Shown in pieces: positions 8,858-16,239 of a stretch of 21,621 bases of DNA; the stretch's first letter is position 1; each line of letters begins with the position of its first letter. Made by a program: the position numbers and the translations under genes. Origin of the DNA: RGIG6353 sp045590615 (GTDB lineage Bacteria > Bacillota > Clostridia > Oscillospirales > SIG627); assembly GCA_045590615.1 (NCBI GenBank), contig JAZNRH010000013.1:1-21621 (forward strand), read 5' to 3'. The notes beneath the pieces were generated by a model. It searched no databases. It saw only the letters and a program-made list of their open reading frames with translations, and was not told where the DNA came from.

Positions 8858-9524
8858 AGAAAAGAAAAGCTTTCAGGTGCTGACCTTAATTACAACTCCA
8901 AAGCTTGCAGATAAAGCAAGTGAAATATTCCTTGAAAATCTTTTACCTATTCACTATCGCTTTAATGCACAGGGTACAGCTTCAAACGAAATTATTGATA
9001 TGCTCGGACTTGGAAGTCCCGACAAATGTGCTCTCGTTACAGTCGTTCCCAAAGATAAATCAAGCGAACTTTTATACAAGTTGCAAACTCAACTCCGTAT
9101 GCATGACATAAATAGTGGTATCGCTTTTACAATCAATTTGAACGGAGCAACCAATATGGTTTTGCAATTACTTATGAATAGTATAAATCAAAGCGAAGGA
9201 AAGGAAGAAAAAATAATGACAGATACAAAACACGTATTAATTGCAGCTGTTGTAAACAGAGGCTATAGCGCCAACGTTATGGAGGTAGCTCGCAGGGTCG
9301 GAGTAAAAGGTGGTACAGTTATCAACAGCAGAGCAGTTGAAAGCGAACAAGCCTTAGGCTTTTGGGGCTCAAGTGTACAAGAAGAAAAAGAAATTGTAAT
9401 AATAATAACCGAAATTGAACAAAAAGTAGACCTTATGCAAACTATAAGCGAACATTGTGGAATGCACAGCGATGCAAAAGGAATCGTTATGTCTATGCCT
9501 ATTGACTCTGTAACGGGTATGTAA
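8847..9524 (+). CDS. P-II-like signalling protein, double length
   Basis: 225 residues, about twice a canonical P-II monomer. The C-terminal half contains the best P-II signature, HVLIAAVVNRGYSANVMEVARRVGVKGGTVINSRAV (129-164), where the VARRVGVKGGTVINSR stretch matches the nucleotide-binding loop of GlnB/GlnK. The N-terminal half (FQVLTLITTPKLADKASEIFLEN) looks like a more diverged ferredoxin-like unit. A long T-loop with the uridylylated Tyr is not evident. GGAGG at 8833-8837 supports the ATG at 8847. The start lies inside the DUF1538 gene, so the two are translationally coupled and probably bind each other. It is predicted to be cytosolic and to sense a nucleotide or small effector and regulate the carrier. 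A terminator follows 30 bp after the stop. Confidence 0.85.
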   Translation: MENKEKKSFQVLTLITTPKLADKASEIFLENLLPIHYRFNAQGTASNEIIDMLGLGSPDKCALVTVVPKDKSSELLYKLQTQLRMHDINSGIAFTINLNGATNMVLQLLMNSINQSEGKEEKIMTDTKHVLIAAVVNRGYSANVMEVARRVGVKGGTVINSRAVESEQALGFWGSSVQEEKEIVIIITEIEQKVDLMQTISEHCGMHSDAKGIVMSMPIDSVTGM

Positions 9525-9553
9525 TTTCCAAAAAATCAACAGTTTTACACACA

Positions 9554-9591
9554 AAAAAAGACTATGGATTTGAAAATCCATAGTCTTTTTT
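9554..9591. terminator. Bidirectional terminator shared by the P-II gene and tRNA-Pro
   Basis: An 18-bp inverted repeat (9554-9571 with 9574-9591) has six A/T pairs at its base, giving U-runs on both transcripts. It is 30 bp past the P-II stop on the plus strand and directly abuts the 3' end of the minus-strand tRNA. Confidence 0.9.
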
Positions 9592-9592
9592 G

Positions 9593-9669
9593 TGGTCGGA
9601 GTGATGTGATTCGAACACACGGCCTCTTGGTCCCGAACCAAGCGCTCTACCAAACTGAGCCACACCCCG
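9593..9669 (-). tRNA. tRNA-Pro (anticodon CGG), CCA encoded
   Basis: The minus-strand sequence folds into a full cloverleaf. The acceptor stem is CGGGGTG with CACTCCG (one G-T pair). The D-arm is GCTC-AGTTTGGTA-GAGC. The anticodon stem CTTGG/CCAAG encloses the loop TTCGGGA, so the anticodon is CGG, reading the proline codon CCG. The T-arm GTGTG-TTCGAAT-CACAT is present. The discriminator is A and CCA is encoded at 9595-9593. It has its own promoter upstream. Confidence 0.96.
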
Positions 9670-9714
9670 TAATGCCAAGAGAGATGCCAGAGCATCCTCT
9701 CAATGACAAAAAGT

Positions 9715-9743
9715 AGTATATCACAAAAAGCGTTTTTAGTCAA
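9715..9743 (-). promoter_or_regulatory. Promoter of tRNA-Pro
   Basis: On the minus strand TTGACT (9743-9738) and TATACT (9720-9715) are 17 bp apart. Transcription should begin near 9708, giving a leader of about 39 nt. That leader holds a 9-bp hairpin with one bulge (9679-9687 with 9692-9701), just 5' of the tRNA. Confidence 0.8.
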
Positions 9744-9755
9744 TGCTTTTTGTCA
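9721..9755 (-). terminator. Likely terminator hairpin of the ZIP transporter gene, overlapping the tRNA promoter
   Basis: The arms 9721-9731 and 9745-9755 pair over 11 positions with one mismatch; the core is AAAAAGC/GCTTTTT. It begins six bases past the ZIP stop codon. The stem is weak (few GC pairs), so termination may be partial. The tRNA -35 box lies in the loop. Confidence 0.5.
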
Positions 9756-9760
9756 AAAAT

Positions 9761-10519
9761 CTATCCTAAAAGCACGTCGAATACCAGCATCAGAAGAAAT
9801 CCTGCAATCAGAGAATACGTTGCCCCTCTTTCACTGCCGTGAGAATGAGTTTCGGGTATCATTTCATCACTTACAACGTATAGCATCGTTCCACCTGCAA
9901 AGGCGAGTGCAAAGGGAAGGATTGCCGTGGATAACGTAACAGCAAAAAAACCAAGCAGCGTGCCGACAACCTCAATAACACCCGTAAGCATTGCTATGAT
10001 AAACGTTCTGGCATAGCTCATTCCCGTTGCGAGCATAGGACCTATAATAACCATTCCTTCGGGTATATTCTGCAAGGCTATACCAAGAGCGATTGTAACT
10101 GCCTCGGCAGTATTACCCGTACCAAAGCCGACACCCGCTGCAATTCCCTCGGGGAGATTGTGTATAGCGATAGCAATAACAAAAAGCAAAACCTTACTGA
10201 GCTGTTCGTTTTTATGTGGATGGACTTCTTCGTTATTGACACCCGTCAATTTATGAAGGTGAGGAACGATTTTATCAATCAGGTTAACGCAGAAAGCGCC
10301 ACACAAAACTCCGACAATCGTAACGAGCAAGGAAAACCTTCCACCGTAATCAAGGGAGGGCAAAATAAGTCCTATTACGGCTGCAGAAAGCATAACTCCT
10401 GCTGCAAATGAAAGAACTATATCGCTGAATTTGTGCGTTGTATTTTTGAAAATAAGACCGAACAGAGCACCGATAACCGTCGCTCCACCAACTCCAAGCG
10501 CAGTAAGTAATACTATCAT
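9761..10519 (-). CDS. ZIP family divalent metal transporter
   Basis: 252 residues with about eight membrane helices, the usual length for bacterial ZIP proteins of the ZupT/GufA type. The metal-binding helix motifs are intact: HNLPEG at 120-125 and the repeat-like QNIPEG at 150-155, with DEMIPETH at 218-225 in a late helix. The cytosolic loop 87-105 is His-rich (HLHKL...EVHPHK), as expected for zinc or iron handling. It should import Zn2+ or a related divalent ion; the metal cannot be decided from sequence. GAGGTGT lies just upstream of the ATG. It follows the desulfurase gene by 51 bp and has its own promoter, so it is probably only loosely coupled to it. Confidence 0.92.
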   Translation of the reverse strand: MIVLLTALGVGGATVIGALFGLIFKNTTHKFSDIVLSFAAGVMLSAAVIGLILPSLDYGGRFSLLVTIVGVLCGAFCVNLIDKIVPHLHKLTGVNNEEVHPHKNEQLSKVLLFVIAIAIHNLPEGIAAGVGFGTGNTAEAVTIALGIALQNIPEGMVIIGPMLATGMSYARTFIIAMLTGVIEVVGTLLGFFAVTLSTAILPFALAFAGGTMLYVVSDEMIPETHSHGSERGATYSLIAGFLLMLVFDVLLG

Positions 10520-10544
10520 TTTTTTACACCTCTATTTCATTTTA

Positions 10545-10574
10545 ATTCTATCATACAAAACCATTTTTTGTCAA
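10545..10574 (-). promoter_or_regulatory. Promoter of the ZIP gene, overlapping the upstream stop codon
   Basis: On the minus strand a perfect TTGACA (10574-10569) and TAGAAT (10550-10545) are 18 bp apart, about 25 bp before the ATG. The -35 box shares bases with the TGA stop of the desulfurase gene (10573-10571). Confidence 0.65.
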
Positions 10575-11719
10575 GACCTTGCAACCTTGTCTACTGCTTT
10601 GATTACCCTCTCGCATTCCCTTTCGGTATTAAAATATCCCACACTCAACCTGAGTGCACCATCGTATTCTATATTTGGATTTTTGAAACAGGAATGGGCA
10701 AGTGGTGCGCAATGAAAGCCCGAGCGCAGACAGACTCCCTCGTCGGCAAGCCTCTGAGCCATTTCGCCACACGACCTCGACATAAAATTGAACAAAACGA
10801 TTGAATTGGCGTTTACGTCTGCATTGTATAGTCTCACTCCACTTATGTTACCTATTCCCTCAATCAGTCTTGCTCTCAACCGTCGTTCCCTGTCTGCGAT
10901 TTCCTCCTCCCCTACTCTCATAACGTATTCTGCTCCAGCCTTCATGGAAATGATGCCGGGCATACCAAGAGTACCTGCCTCAAAACGCTCGGGTAAAAGC
11001 TGAGGCATTTCCTTGCTCAAAGAAAAGCTCCCACTTCCACCCGTAATAACGGGAGTAACGTCAAAGGAAAAACCATCGCGAAAGGCAAGAAAGCCCGTAC
11101 CCATTATTCCGTACAGCCCCTTGTGTCCCGATGAAGCAAGTATATCTATTCCATCGCTTTTCATATCGATTTTGCAAGAACCGATAGCCTGAGAAGCGTC
11201 AACGATAAGCACAACCCCTTTCTTTTTACAAAGTCCGGAAAGCTGTTTTAACGGTAGCTTTTTACCCGTTACGTTTGAAGTATGAGTCAGTACCAGAGCA
11301 TCTACCTTCTTTTTTTTCAAAAGCTTTTCAAAGGAAGAAATAATAACGCTGTTCCTGAGCTGATGAGTATCAAGCCTTTCGAGTGTTACACCGTTTTTCT
11401 GCAATAGATATAAGGGTCTCAAAACCGAATTGTGCGCAAAAGAATCAAAGGCAACGCACATACCCTGCCTGACAAATCCGAGAAGTGCCATATTCAAGGC
11501 ATAGGTTGCGTTGTAGGTGAATATAATATTCTCCACAGCAGTTCCGACAAGCCTCGAAACAGCGCCCCTTGCATCGTATAACTCCTTTGATGAATGAAGA
11601 GCAGAAGGATAGCTGCTTCGCCCCGGATTTGCATAACAATCGACAAGCCCTTTTTTCACTGCCCTTATGACCTCTCGTGGCTTTGGGTACGAGGTTGCGC
11701 TGTTATCCATATAAATCAT
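10571..11719 (-). CDS. Class V aminotransferase / cysteine desulfurase family protein
   Basis: 382 residues, PLP-dependent fold type I. Visible motifs: MDNSATSYPKP at the N-terminus (4-14), VDASQAIG (173-180) with the pyridine-nitrogen Asp174, the Schiff-base Lys200 in SSGHKGLYG, and RSGFHCAPLAH (333-342) with the candidate catalytic Cys337. This is the NifS/SufS-like branch often paired with a DUF3343 protein; such enzymes release sulfur or selenium from cysteine or selenocysteine. The DUF3343 gene is 13 bp upstream, so they form an operon and the small protein is the likely sulfur/selenium acceptor. No scaffold (SufU/IscU) or thiI is in the window, which argues against a general Fe-S role. 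GGAGC precedes the ATG. Confidence 0.88.
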   Translation of the reverse strand: MIYMDNSATSYPKPREVIRAVKKGLVDCYANPGRSSYPSALHSSKELYDARGAVSRLVGTAVENIIFTYNATYALNMALLGFVRQGMCVAFDSFAHNSVLRPLYLLQKNGVTLERLDTHQLRNSVIISSFEKLLKKKKVDALVLTHTSNVTGKKLPLKQLSGLCKKKGVVLIVDASQAIGSCKIDMKSDGIDILASSGHKGLYGIMGTGFLAFRDGFSFDVTPVITGGSGSFSLSKEMPQLLPERFEAGTLGMPGIISMKAGAEYVMRVGEEEIADRERRLRARLIEGIGNISGVRLYNADVNANSIVLFNFMSRSCGEMAQRLADEGVCLRSGFHCAPLAHSCFKNPNIEYDGALRLSVGYFNTERECERVIKAVDKVARS

Positions 11720-11732
11720 TTTTCAAGCTCCT

Positions 11733-11942
11733 TTACAAAATTTTGAATGAGGAAGCCCTGAGTAACAGAGTAGCCTCGTCTTTTTTTCTGCTTTTTACGT
11801 ATATGCCGTAGCTACAGCCGTAGCTGGCTGAAGGAACCTTTCCGACTGCAGCAGAAAAGCCTCTTTCTTCAAGAAACTTCTGAGCCTTATGAGCGTATGT
11901 AATTGAGCCGAGATTGATAAAAGAAGTGTTATTTTCTGTCAC
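11733..11942 (-). CDS. DUF3343 (putative Se/S carrier-like) protein
   Basis: 69 residues. The pattern is typical of the DUF3343 family: an N-terminal strand and helix (FINLGSITYAHKAQKFLEERGF), a VGKVPSASYGCSYGIYV segment with a single Cys in a loop before a strand, then a short helix. The Cys is the likely persulfide/selenide carrier. The start is GTG at 11942, chosen because of a near-perfect ribosome binding site (complement of 11949-11956, GGGGGAGG) six bases upstream. It is the first gene of a minus-strand pair with the cysteine desulfurase. In known genomes this pair accompanies selenium metabolism genes, but selD and yedF are not in the window. Confidence 0.8.
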   Translation of the reverse strand: MTENNTSFINLGSITYAHKAQKFLEERGFSAAVGKVPSASYGCSYGIYVKSRKKDEATLLLRASSFKIL

Positions 11943-11965
11943 CGTACACCTCCCCCTTTCGATTT

Positions 11966-11995
11966 ATTTTATGCATAGGCAACGAGGCGAGTTAA
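11966..11995 (-). promoter_or_regulatory. Possible promoter of the DUF3343-desulfurase operon
   Basis: On the minus strand TTAACT (11995-11990) and TAAAAT (11971-11966) are 18 bp apart, ending about 23 bp before the GTG start. It is a moderate match only. A 6-bp hairpin AGGCAA/TTGCCT surrounds the -35 region. Confidence 0.4.
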
Positions 11996-12043
11996 TTGCC
12001 TTGAAAAAATCGAAAAAAATAATTTCTTTTTTTCTAAAAAATC

Positions 12044-12073
12044 TTTACAAAATGCCTTTGTGTATGTTATCAT
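12044..12073 (+). promoter_or_regulatory. Promoter of the cdaA operon
   Basis: TTTACA (12044-12049) and TATCAT (12068-12073) are 18 bp apart, leaving a leader of about 50 nt. The leader contains two similar AT-rich units (ATATGTATAC and ATATGTGTATA). AAAGGAG at 12111-12117 is the ribosome binding site, unusually far (13 bp) from the ATG. Confidence 0.65.
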
Positions 12074-12130
12074 TAATATGTATACGAATATGTGTATAAA
12101 TTTGCGAAATAAAGGAGCTGGACAGTCAAA

Positions 12131-12982
12131 ATGAGTGCAATAAAGGACTTTTTTGCATACATTTTCAATCAAGGTATAGGCATTAACGACGTCATTGATA
12201 TTTTAGTCGTTTCCTTCCTGTTTTACTATCTCATTGTTTTCATAAGAGACAGAAGAGCCGGAAAGCTTGCAATTGGAATATTTTTGCTCTTTGCTCTGCT
12301 CGGAGTAAGCTCTTTGTTCCAATTCAACGTGCTGACCTATATTCTTAAAAATATAGTGCAGGTCGGACTTTTGGCTGTATTTATTATATTCCAGCCCGAA
12401 ATACGCGCCGTACTTGAAAACGTGGGTAATCGCTCGGTGCTTAATTTCAACATTCGCGAAAGCGGCGACAACGAAAAAATCCGTCAGACAATTGACACTC
12501 TTTGTAATACAGCTCAGGATTTATCGGCAACGAAAACGGGCGCTCTGATTGTTATTGAAAGAGGTACAAAGCTGGGTGACACCATCAAAACGGGCGTTAT
12601 AGTAAATGCTGACGTAAATATATTTTTATTAAAAAACATATTTTTCAACAAAGCGCCTCTCCACGACGGTGCAGTAATAATTCGTGACAACAGAATTTAT
12701 GCTTGTGGCTGTTTCCTGCCCCTCTCCTATAACACCAACATTATCAGAAACGTAGGAACACGTCACAGAGCTGCAATCGGTATGAGTGAAAACAGTGATG
12801 CTTTGGTGCTTGTTGTATCGGAGGAGACGGGGACAATCTCGGTCGCATCCGGTGGAGAATTAAAACGTGACTTCAATGCAAAAACGCTCAACAGCTTTTT
12901 AACTAAAGAGTTATTGCCCGAAGAAAAATCACACACCAAGAGAAAAATGAAGCGTCAAAAGGACAAGGAGGGTGACAAGTGA
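12131..12982 (+). CDS. cdaA: Diadenylate cyclase CdaA (membrane-anchored)
   Basis: 283 residues. Three N-terminal membrane helices (about 20-38, 44-62 and 66-87) anchor a cytosolic DAC domain (about 105-250). Both catalytic motifs are intact: DGA at 179-181 in APLHDGAVII and RHR at 211-213 in GTRHRAAIG. The enzyme joins two ATP into c-di-AMP, the essential second messenger of Bacillota for potassium and osmolyte balance and cell wall homeostasis. The C-terminus is a short basic tail. The stop overlaps the GTG of cdaR, so the regulator is co-translated. In most Bacillota glmM is the third gene; here it is absent and a flavoprotein follows instead. Confidence 0.97.
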   Translation: MSAIKDFFAYIFNQGIGINDVIDILVVSFLFYYLIVFIRDRRAGKLAIGIFLLFALLGVSSLFQFNVLTYILKNIVQVGLLAVFIIFQPEIRAVLENVGNRSVLNFNIRESGDNEKIRQTIDTLCNTAQDLSATKTGALIVIERGTKLGDTIKTGVIVNADVNIFLLKNIFFNKAPLHDGAVIIRDNRIYACGCFLPLSYNTNIIRNVGTRHRAAIGMSENSDALVLVVSEETGTISVASGGELKRDFNAKTLNSFLTKELLPEEKSHTKRKMKRQKDKEGDK

Positions 12983-14262
12983 ACGTTGAAGAAATTACCA
13001 AAAAATTAGTCAGCTTCTTCCACAAAAAATCGTTCCTGAGAATTATCTCGGTACTCTGCGCCATCCTTCTTTGGTTCTACGTTTCGGCAGTAGAGAGCCC
13101 AGCCTCCGAAAAGGAATTTGATTCGATTGCAATTACTCTCAGGAACAAGGACGTTATGATGTCGGCTACCGAGCTCTCTGTCATCTCCGACTCGGTATAC
13201 GAAACTACCGTAACCCTTTCGGGTAAAAAAAGTGCCTTGAATAAGGTGGATTACGAGGAGATTATTGCAACAATAGACTTATCCGACATCAAGGAAGCAG
13301 GAACGCACGAGCTTCCCATAATAGTAACAGCTCCGTCGGGAACATCGGTTGCTTCGGTAAATCCAAAATATATCACGGTATCCGTGGACAAGACTACAGC
13401 AAGCCAGATTAACATTGAGCCCGACATAAGCTACAACAATCTTCCAACGACCTACGAGCTTGGCGAATGTGTTCTTACCGACTCACAGTCAAAGCCATTG
13501 ACAACCGTAACCGTAAGTGGTCCTGCAAAGGAAATCGAGCGCATTGACAGAGTCGTGGCAAGAGTCGACTTTGGCTCAATTAATTCGAGCGTTGAGGCTA
13601 AAACGAATCTCCTGCTTCTTGACAGCCTTGGAGAAGAAATAACGAGCACAAGTATAAGGCTCAATCCTCAATCCGTAATTGTCAAGCAACCCGTTTACGT
13701 AACAAAAACGCTGCCACTCAGCGTAACGCAGGCTAACAACACATTCTCGGAGTCTCAGATTTCGTTCAGGATAAAGCCGTCAAGCGTTGAGGTAAAGGGA
13801 GACCCGAAAATTCTTGAAGAGCTTAACAATCTGTCGCTCGACCCAATCAACGAACGCACAATCTCCGATGCAATGACAACAACCGTCAACTCTCTGATTA
13901 AGCTTCCTGACGGGCTTGAGCTTGTTGGTATGCAGAACACGGCAACTATAACCGTAAACCTCAGAAACGTGAAAACTAATAAAATCAACGTAACTCAGGA
14001 TAACCTGACGGTAATAAATGCGCCTGAGGCTATGGATGTTCGCTTTGACGATTTTGAATGGAGCGTACTCGTTATGAACGCATCCACCAAGGCTATAACA
14101 ATCGACGATATAAAGCTTGAACTCGACCTTTCAAACTACGTATCAAGTGGAATATATACCGTTGAGATTACCCCAAAATTCAATAGGGATATACAATATG
14201 CATACTTCCCGAATGCAAACTATTCTGTGTCCTTTGAGCTTGTGAAAAAAGTAGGTGAATAA
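12979..14262 (+). CDS. cdaR: CdaR, YbbR-domain regulator of CdaA
   Basis: 427 residues. One N-terminal membrane helix (about 19-38, ending in LLWFYVSAVESP, a typical YbbR start) is followed by about four YbbR-type beta domains (roughly 48-140, 147-236, 243-335, 338-420) exposed outside the membrane. In other Bacillota the orthologue binds CdaA through the membrane and modulates c-di-AMP synthesis. The GTG start overlaps the cdaA stop by four bases (GTGA), with GGAGG nine bases upstream, so translation is coupled. The stop lies two bases before the probable AUA start of the next gene. Confidence 0.93.
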   Translation: MNVEEITKKLVSFFHKKSFLRIISVLCAILLWFYVSAVESPASEKEFDSIAITLRNKDVMMSATELSVISDSVYETTVTLSGKKSALNKVDYEEIIATIDLSDIKEAGTHELPIIVTAPSGTSVASVNPKYITVSVDKTTASQINIEPDISYNNLPTTYELGECVLTDSQSKPLTTVTVSGPAKEIERIDRVVARVDFGSINSSVEAKTNLLLLDSLGEEITSTSIRLNPQSVIVKQPVYVTKTLPLSVTQANNTFSESQISFRIKPSSVEVKGDPKILEELNNLSLDPINERTISDAMTTTVNSLIKLPDGLELVGMQNTATITVNLRNVKTNKINVTQDNLTVINAPEAMDVRFDDFEWSVLVMNASTKAITIDDIKLELDLSNYVSSGIYTVEITPKFNRDIQYAYFPNANYSVSFELVKKVGE

Positions 14263-14264
14263 AA

Positions 14265-15842
14265 ATAGAGCTTCTCGTAAGAAATATACGGTGCTCTTAT
14301 CGAGAGTCGGAGAGTGAGGCAATTTGCGACACTCTCCGATTACTTGGTATAAAGCATAATTCGTTTTCTATATATAAAAAATCGGTGGACGCAAGGAAGA
14401 AAAGCGATATTAAATTCGTAATTACTGCCCTTGTAAGCGTTGACGACGGTATAAAAATCAAGGAAAGTCCCGACGTCACTATATTCAGGAGCATAGAATA
14501 TCCAACCAAGGAGCTTATGCTCAAGCCCACTCGCGAAAAGCTTCATCCCGTAATCATCGGCTTTGGCCCTTGTGGTATGTTTGCTGCTCTGCTTTTGGCA
14601 AGACTCGGCTTTGAGCCCATTGTTTTTGAACAGGGCGAGGCAATTGAAGAAAGAACTAAAAGCGTTGAAAGATATCTCAAAAACGGAATTCTGAACACAG
14701 CATCAAATATACAATTCGGTGAAGGTGGCGCAGGTGCGTTTTCTGACGGTAAGCTCATTACGAGAGTAAACGACGAAAGAACCGAGTTTATTCTCAAAAC
14801 ACTCCATCAACACGGCGCACCAAAGGAAATTCTCACTCAGGCAAGACCTCACATCGGAACAGACCTCTTAAAAGGTGTAGTAAAAAGTATTCGTCAGGAA
14901 ATAATATCTCTTGGAGGAGAGGTTCATTTTTCGTCTAAGCTGACAAATCTTACACCAAAGCCCGACGGTGTTGAGCTTGAAATAAATTCGGGTAACACCC
15001 TTTTTGCTCCTGCACTTTTTCTTGCAACGGGTCACAGCTCACACGACACCTACCGTATGCTTCTTGAAAAAGGCTTTAATATAACGGGCAAGGATTTCTC
15101 GGTAGGCGTAAGAATTGAGCACAGACGAGAAGACGTTGAGAGGTCACTGTACGGAAAAGCAGCACTCGACAACCTTCTCCCCTCGGCAGAATACTCGGTT
15201 TCTCTGCGTGAGGGAAACAGAGGAGTTTATTCCTTTTGTATGTGCCCGGGTGGTCTCGTTATGGCATCATCCAGTGACGGTGAAAGCATCGTCACAAACG
15301 GAATGAGCGAGCACAAGCGAAATGAGGACAACTCAAATGCTGCTCTGGCAGTTTCGGTGCTTGCCTCGGACTATGGAAACACAGCGCTCAAAGCTATAGA
15401 ATACCAAAGAGAGCTTGAACGAAAAGCGTGGCAGATTGCAAGAGACAACCGTGCCCCTGCTCAGACGGTAGGTGATTTTCTCGACTCAAAGCTGACAACT
15501 GCCTTTGGTAAAGTAGCACCCTCATATCCTCATGGAGTAGTCGGATTTAAGCTGGACAATCTGCTTCCCGAAAACGTGTCCTCTCTTTTGAAAAAGGGAC
15601 TTCGCGCATTTTCAAATAAACATTCATTCTTCTCGGACAAAAACGCAGTTCTAACGGGCGTTGAAACACGTACATCCTCCCCTGTCAGAATTGCAAGAAA
15701 GAGCAACCTTGAGGCAGAGGGCTTCTCCCACGTTTATCCGTGTGGAGAAGGAGCAGGCTGGGCAGGAGGAATTACAAGTGCAGCCCTTGACGGATTAAGG
15801 GTTGCAGAAAGCTATATACTTGGAGATAATTATGTACAGTGA
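14265..15842 (+). CDS. COG2509-type FAD-dependent oxidoreductase (probable AUA start)
   Basis: 525 residues from the proposed start. The N-terminal 95 residues form the small domain typical of this family (ELLVRNIR..., then YKKSVDARKK-DIKF). A Rossmann FAD-binding motif VIIGFGPCGMFAA follows at about 96-108, then FGEGGAGAFSDGKL (151-164) and a C-terminal flavin-contacting PCGEGAGWAGGITSAALDG. It is a predicted cytosolic flavoprotein; the physiological substrate is unknown to me. The first standard start in frame is GTG 14385, but this falls inside the conserved KKSVDARKK motif, and 40 homologous-looking codons lie upstream without ATG, GTG or TTG. AUA at 14265 has AGGTGA (14253-14258) six bases upstream, so it is my choice. 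It overlaps the next gene by 11 bp. Confidence 0.85.
   Translation: MELLVRNIRCSYRESESEAICDTLRLLGIKHNSFSIYKKSVDARKKSDIKFVITALVSVDDGIKIKESPDVTIFRSIEYPTKELMLKPTREKLHPVIIGFGPCGMFAALLLARLGFEPIVFEQGEAIEERTKSVERYLKNGILNTASNIQFGEGGAGAFSDGKLITRVNDERTEFILKTLHQHGAPKEILTQARPHIGTDLLKGVVKSIRQEIISLGGEVHFSSKLTNLTPKPDGVELEINSGNTLFAPALFLATGHSSHDTYRMLLEKGFNITGKDFSVGVRIEHRREDVERSLYGKAALDNLLPSAEYSVSLREGNRGVYSFCMCPGGLVMASSSDGESIVTNGMSEHKRNEDNSNAALAVSVLASDYGNTALKAIEYQRELERKAWQIARDNRAPAQTVGDFLDSKLTTAFGKVAPSYPHGVVGFKLDNLLPENVSSLLKKGLRAFSNKHSFFSDKNAVLTGVETRTSSPVRIARKSNLEAEGFSHVYPCGEGAGWAGGITSAALDGLRVAESYILGDNYVQ
14307..14339 (+). other. Hairpin in the 5' coding region of the flavoprotein gene
   Basis: A perfect 10-bp inverted repeat (14307-14316 with 14330-14339) has a 13-nt loop and can be extended by two more pairs. 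It lies about 40 bases past the proposed AUA start and before the first GTG. It could slow or expose initiation, or protect the distal operon mRNA. Confidence 0.55.
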
Positions 15843-16239
15843 AGGAATTGTATTAAAGCTTGAAGGAGATTTGGCAACTGTAGGTGTAAAAAGGCATACT
15901 GCCTGCGATACCTGCAGGGCTCAATGTGGTGGACATTGTGACAAGGCGTCAACCGTTGAAACCTTGGTCAAAAACACGCTCAATGCAAGAGTGGGTGACA
16001 GAGTAAGGCTTTATTCGCGCACTACAACCGTACTCGGATTTGCATCACTCGTGTTCGTTTTGCCGATTATTATTACAGCGCTCGGATACGCTGTTGCATA
16101 TTTATCGGGCGCATCAGCTACAGCCTCGGGCATTATTGCCATTCTTTCATTCGTTATCACATATCTTGCTATTTGGCTTAAATACAAAAACAAAAAGAGC
16201 TATGACACGATAAAGATGTATGAAATTCTGGAGGACTGA
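15832..16239 (+). CDS. RseC/MucC-type (SoxR-reducing system protein RseC family) membrane protein
   Basis: 135 residues. The N-terminal cytosolic part begins YSEGIVLKLEGDLATVGVKRHTAC and carries a four-Cys cluster C-x2-C-x3-C-x3-C (CDTCRAQCGGHC), typical of RseC-like proteins. Two membrane helices follow (about 61-83 and 88-108), then a basic tail. RseC family members are linked to electron-transfer complexes (Rsx/Rnf) and SoxR reduction in Proteobacteria; in Bacillota their role is unclear. The Cys cluster may hold a metal or act in redox chemistry. The start ATG 15832 has GGAGA seven bases upstream. Upstream in-frame ATG 15802 is less likely. Overlap with the flavoprotein gene suggests coupled redox roles, which is inference. 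Confidence 0.85.
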   Translation: MYSEGIVLKLEGDLATVGVKRHTACDTCRAQCGGHCDKASTVETLVKNTLNARVGDRVRLYSRTTTVLGFASLVFVLPIIITALGYAVAYLSGASATASGIIAILSFVITYLAIWLKYKNKKSYDTIKMYEILED

